This document shows positions 5,589-7,971 of a stretch of DNA of 7,971 bases, one piece after another. The first letter of the stretch is position 1. Each line of letters begins with the position of its first letter. The DNA lies in assembly GCA_029012165.1 (NCBI GenBank), contig JAQXLO010000034.1:1-7971 (forward strand), read 5' to 3'. The position numbers and the translations under genes are program-made. Below the pieces are notes generated by a model, which saw nothing but the letters and a program-made list of their open reading frames with translations, was not told the DNA's origin and searched no databases. Source of the stretch: Oscillospiraceae bacterium (GTDB lineage Bacteria > Bacillota > Clostridia > Oscillospirales > Acutalibacteraceae).

Positions 5589-6644
5589 ATGGCCTCGGGC
5601 ATCCCCCATATTCTCAAACAACGAAACATACACAAGCCGCCTCTGCATTTTCGTGCGGACGGCACCTTTCATATTTTACAGCTGACGGATATCCACCTCG
5701 TTGACCCCGAAATGGACGACGACCCTGACCGCAGCATCCCCGAAAACAACGAGAAGAACACGTTCTTTGTCATGGAATCCTGCATTCGCCGCACACAGCC
5801 CGATCTGGTTGTGCTGACCGGGGACATCGTCAACGGCTTCTGGGAGGAAATGACCTACGACTATTTGCACAAGATCATCCGCAAGGTCTGCGCCGTTTTT
5901 GAAAAATACAATGTACCCTTTGCCCCGGTGTTCGGCAATCACGACAGCGAGCTGAACTTCCACCGGGAGATACAGATGACCCTGTATCTGGAGTCCCCTC
6001 TGTGCTACGGCACCCTCAACGCCGAGGACATGACGGGCTGCGGCAACTATCATTTGCCCATTCTCTCCGGCGATGGTACACACAAGGCGTACAACCTTTG
6101 GCTGATGGATTCCAACGACTACAACCGGGACGCAAACGGAAAGTTTATGCCCGGATACGACTATGTGCACGAGGATCAGATTGCGTGGTACGAAAAAACT
6201 GCGGCGGCACTGCGGGCGGAAAACGGCGGCGAACCGCTTCCGGCACTGCTTTTCCAGCATATCCCCGTGCAGCAGGAATATGATCGTATCGAGATCTCCG
6301 ACACCCCCGCAGAGGACGTTCCGGGATTCATGGGCAAGGACGGCACCTGCTATTCTATGCCCGCTGCCCGCTGCGGCAGACTGCGGGAAACGCCCTGCCC
6401 CCCCGGCGGGAACCATCGGGAACAGTTTGACAGCTGGGTCAAGACCGGCGACATCGTGGCGGCATTCTTCGGTCACGACCATGTCAACGACTTTGTGGTG
6501 GAAAAGGACGGCATTCTGCTCATTCAGACCCTGTGCGCCGGTTTTTCCACCTACGGTTTGGAGCGTGGCGGACGGGAGATCGTTCTGCGGGAGGATGCCC
6601 CACGGCAGATACAGACCGAATCCATCGAGATTCTGAAAGCGTAA
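5589..6644 (+). CDS. Calcineurin-like metallophosphoesterase, cytoplasmic
   Basis: The product is a 351-residue enzyme of the calcineurin-like (metallophosphatase) superfamily, which uses a two-metal centre to hydrolyse phosphate esters. The full set of metal and active-site motifs is present and in order: D34-x-H36 (LTDIH), G78-D79 (VLTGDIVNG), G116-N-H-D119 (FGNHDSE), H224 (FQHIP) and G295-H-D-H298 (FFGHDHVND). The arrangement resembles the Dcr2/purple-acid-phosphatase-29-like branch rather than nucleases or diadenosine-tetraphosphatases, but the substrate is not predictable. No signal peptide is present, so it acts in the cytoplasm. I chose ATG 5589 because AAAGGAAG lies eight bases upstream and the promoter is at 5533-5561; an upstream in-frame TTG at 5457 would lie inside the preceding gene. 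The stop is three bases before the next ATG, so the two genes form an operon and are probably translationally coupled. Confidence 0.92.
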   Translation: MASGIPHILKQRNIHKPPLHFRADGTFHILQLTDIHLVDPEMDDDPDRSIPENNEKNTFFVMESCIRRTQPDLVVLTGDIVNGFWEEMTYDYLHKIIRKVCAVFEKYNVPFAPVFGNHDSELNFHREIQMTLYLESPLCYGTLNAEDMTGCGNYHLPILSGDGTHKAYNLWLMDSNDYNRDANGKFMPGYDYVHEDQIAWYEKTAAALRAENGGEPLPALLFQHIPVQQEYDRIEISDTPAEDVPGFMGKDGTCYSMPAARCGRLRETPCPPGGNHREQFDSWVKTGDIVAAFFGHDHVNDFVVEKDGILLIQTLCAGFSTYGLERGGREIVLREDAPRQIQTESIEILKA

Positions 6645-6647
6645 CCT

Positions 6648-7685
6648 ATGGAACAGCAAACACACAAGCGCCGTGTCCGTTACAGCGGGACGCATCCGAG
6701 ACGTTTTGAGGAAAAATACAAGGAACATGATCCCGAAAAGTACCGGGATGATGTGGAGAAGATTCTCCAAAGCGGCAAGACTCCGGCGGGGATGCACATT
6801 CCCATTATGGTGCAGGAGATACTGGATTTTTTGCAGATTCAGCCCGGTCAGGTCGGCTGGGACGCAACCCTCGGCTACGGCGGACACACCAGAAAAATGC
6901 TGGAGTGCCTGCACGGACAGGGACACCTGTATGCCACGGATGTGGATCCCATCGAGTCCGAAAAGACGAAGGCACGCCTTTTGGCGATGGGCTACGGGGA
7001 GGATATCCTCACCGTCAAGCGCATGAACTTTGCCCGTGCGGATGAGGTGGCAGACGAACCCTTTGACTTCGTTTTGGCGGATCTGGGCGTGTCCTCCATG
7101 CAGATCGACGACCCGGCACGAGGCTTTACTTTCAAGCAGGACGGTCCTTTGGATCTGCGCCTTGACCCCACAAGCGGTGTTTCGGCGGCGGAGCGTCTGC
7201 GCTCCCTGCGGTACGACGAGCTGGTGGGGCTTTTGCAGGAAAATGCCGACGAGCCCTACGCCGAGCAGATCGCAAGGGAGATCTTGCGGGTATACAAACG
7301 GGGCGGCGCCATCGACACCACCCGCCAGCTGTATGCCGCCGTCAGTCAGGCACTCTCCTTTTTGCCGACGGGCAGCCGCAAGGACAGCGTGAAAAAGTCC
7401 TGCCAGCGCACATTTCAGGCGCTGCGCATCGACGTCAACAGCGAGTTTGAGGTGCTGTATGCCTTTCTCGAAAAGCTGCCGCAGACGCTCAAAAGCGGCG
7501 GACGTGTGGCGGTGCTGACATTTCATTCCGGCGAGGACAGGCTGGTCAAAAAGGCGTTCAAGCAGGGACTTCAGGACGGTATTTACAGTGCGGTCGCACG
7601 GGATGTGATTCGTCCCGGCGCCGAGGAATGCTTCCGCAATTCCCGTGCCCACTCGACCAAGATGCGGTGGGCGATCAAAAAATGA
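6648..7685 (+). CDS. rsmH: RsmH/MraW-type SAM-dependent methyltransferase with N-terminal extension (likely paralogue)
   Basis: The product is a 345-residue member of the RsmH family; canonical RsmH methylates N4 of C1402 in 16S rRNA. Diagnostic motifs are HIPIMVQEIL (50-59), the SAM-binding DATLGYGGHT (72-81) and ATDVDPIE (96-103), the catalytic DLGVSSMQIDDPARGFTF (145-162) with DGPLDLRLD (165-173), RTFQALRIDVNSE (254-266), FHSGEDR (292-298; FHSLEDR in canonical proteins), and the basic end RAHSTKMRWA. Canonical proteins usually begin at the HxP motif. This one has about 48 extra charged residues containing HPRRFEEKYKEHDPEKY (16-32). From memory this extension occurs in a separate clostridial RsmH-like group outside the division/cell-wall cluster, so the target may differ from C1402. 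The start at 6648 is only three bases after the phosphoesterase stop and lacks a good ribosome binding site, pointing to translational coupling. An internal ATG at 6792 matches the canonical start but has only a weak GGCGGGG upstream. No convincing terminator follows. Confidence 0.9.
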   Translation: MEQQTHKRRVRYSGTHPRRFEEKYKEHDPEKYRDDVEKILQSGKTPAGMHIPIMVQEILDFLQIQPGQVGWDATLGYGGHTRKMLECLHGQGHLYATDVDPIESEKTKARLLAMGYGEDILTVKRMNFARADEVADEPFDFVLADLGVSSMQIDDPARGFTFKQDGPLDLRLDPTSGVSAAERLRSLRYDELVGLLQENADEPYAEQIAREILRVYKRGGAIDTTRQLYAAVSQALSFLPTGSRKDSVKKSCQRTFQALRIDVNSEFEVLYAFLEKLPQTLKSGGRVAVLTFHSGEDRLVKKAFKQGLQDGIYSAVARDVIRPGAEECFRNSRAHSTKMRWAIKK

Positions 7686-7709
7686 GGTTCATCACGGTTT
7701 TTTGTGGGA

Positions 7710-7878
7710 TTAAGGCAATACCGCACAAATTGCGGCGCACGCCTTGCTTGAATCTTATTCCGTCAGTTTACACAAAAATCCCTTGACTTGCGTCAGCAAG
7801 TCGGCGATCTTTCTGTGCAACCTGACGAAAAATCTTACTTCGCAATCCGCACACCCCAATTGTGCGGTAGTGCCTTAA
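7710..7878. repeat. 169-bp imperfect palindrome, MITE-like or structured intergenic repeat
   Basis: The ends are near-perfect inverted repeats: TTAAGGCA then TACCGCACAA (7710-7717, 7719-7728), against TTGTGCGGTA then TGCCTTAA (7860-7869, 7871-7878). Inner pairs share the same axis: CGTCAG (7761-7766) with CTGACG (7822-7827), and a central hairpin GACTTGC-GTCA-GCAAGTC (7785-7802). All three are centred on about 7794, so the whole element can fold into one long hairpin. There is no coding capacity. The outer TTAA on both sides could be a target duplication or part of the repeat. It is non-autonomous if mobile, as no transposase is visible in the window. Confidence 0.7.
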
Positions 7879-7906
7879 AAGGTTCGGTCAAGCCTTTTTA
7901 AAGGCA
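7871..7906. repeat. Imperfect hairpin overlapping the right end of the palindromic element
   Basis: TGCCTTAAAAGG (7871-7882) can pair imperfectly with CCTTTTTAAAGGCA (7893-7906) across a loop of about ten bases. It reuses the right-hand terminal TGCCTTAA of the 169-bp element, so the two structures are mutually exclusive. A terminator role for the upstream operon is possible but the usual U-tract after the stem is absent. Confidence 0.35.
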
Positions 7907-7928
7907 TTCGGATTCCAAAGGCGGAGCC

Positions 7929-7963
7929 TATGGTCGCCGACCGCAGTCGGCGAAATTATGGTC
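7929..7963. repeat. Hairpin bracketed by TATGGTC direct repeats
   Basis: A perfect 8-bp stem TCGCCGAC/GTCGGCGA (7934-7941 with 7946-7953, loop CGCA) is flanked by identical heptamers TATGGTC at 7929-7935 and 7957-7963; the first overlaps the stem by two bases. No U-tract follows, so it is not a standard terminator. The window ends eight bases later and the continuation is unknown. Confidence 0.4.
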
Positions 7964-7971
7964 AAAAACGC

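Noticed and set aside
5676..7652. 658-residue antisense ORF opposite the phosphoesterase and RsmH-like genes
   Set aside because: It is a shadow of GC-rich codon usage: both plus-strand genes have intact family motifs, while the antisense product shows no recognisable domain and spans two unrelated genes.
7930..7971. A new gene starting at ATG 7930 or ATG 7958 at the window end
   Set aside because: The ATG at 7930 has GGAG only three bases upstream and falls in a hairpin; the ATG at 7958 has no ribosome binding site. Fewer than 15 codons are visible, so neither can be supported.

Overview
The window looks like a chromosomal segment from a Gram-positive gut-type Clostridia, most likely Oscillospirales/Ruminococcaceae. 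This is inferred from AGGAG-type ribosome binding sites, near-consensus sigma-A promoters, GC-rich genes with AT-rich control regions, a tRNA gene with encoded CCA, and a glycoside hydrolase family 3 (GH3) gene typical of plant-glycan degraders. The genus cannot be fixed from sequence reading alone.

Layout. (1) 1-1337: the 3' part of a GH3 glycosidase gene, cut by the window start. (2) 1338-2036: an AT-rich island with a degenerate ATGAATAA-type low-complexity run, a bidirectional terminator, one minus-strand gene for an unrecognised 112-residue protein, and the terminator of a tRNA gene. (3) 2037-2123: tRNA-Leu(CAG) on the minus strand. It is driven by a perfect TTGACA-17-TATAAT promoter that stands back to back with the plus-strand promoter of the next gene. 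(4) 2272-2847: LOG-family nucleotide phosphoribohydrolase, its own transcription unit with a clean terminator. (5) 2969-3841: DUF368/PopT membrane protein, predicted undecaprenyl-phosphate translocase. (6) 3953-5488: a 511-residue exported or membrane-anchored protein, beta-propeller-like in its N half and of unknown fold in its C half. Its promoter is bracketed by a perfect 10-bp inverted repeat centred on the predicted transcription start. (7) 5589-7685: a two-gene operon of a cytoplasmic metallophosphoesterase and an RsmH-type methyltransferase with an extra N-terminal segment, 3 bp apart. (8) 7686-7971: non-coding DNA dominated by a symmetrical 169-bp imperfect palindrome resembling a MITE or structured intergenic repeat, followed by two smaller hairpins.

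The genes do not form one obvious pathway. The window is a row of short transcription units, several with a visible promoter, ribosome binding site and terminator. Two genes touch conserved housekeeping functions (lipid carrier recycling; rRNA-type methylation), one serves glycan use, and one is a nucleotide hydrolase. I see no integrase, transposase, CRISPR array, toxin or defence gene. The items most worth a second look are the N-terminally extended RsmH paralogue coupled to a phosphoesterase, the promoter-embedded paired TTC-N3-GAA sites ahead of the 511-residue protein, the 169-bp palindromic element, and the AT-rich orphan gene.
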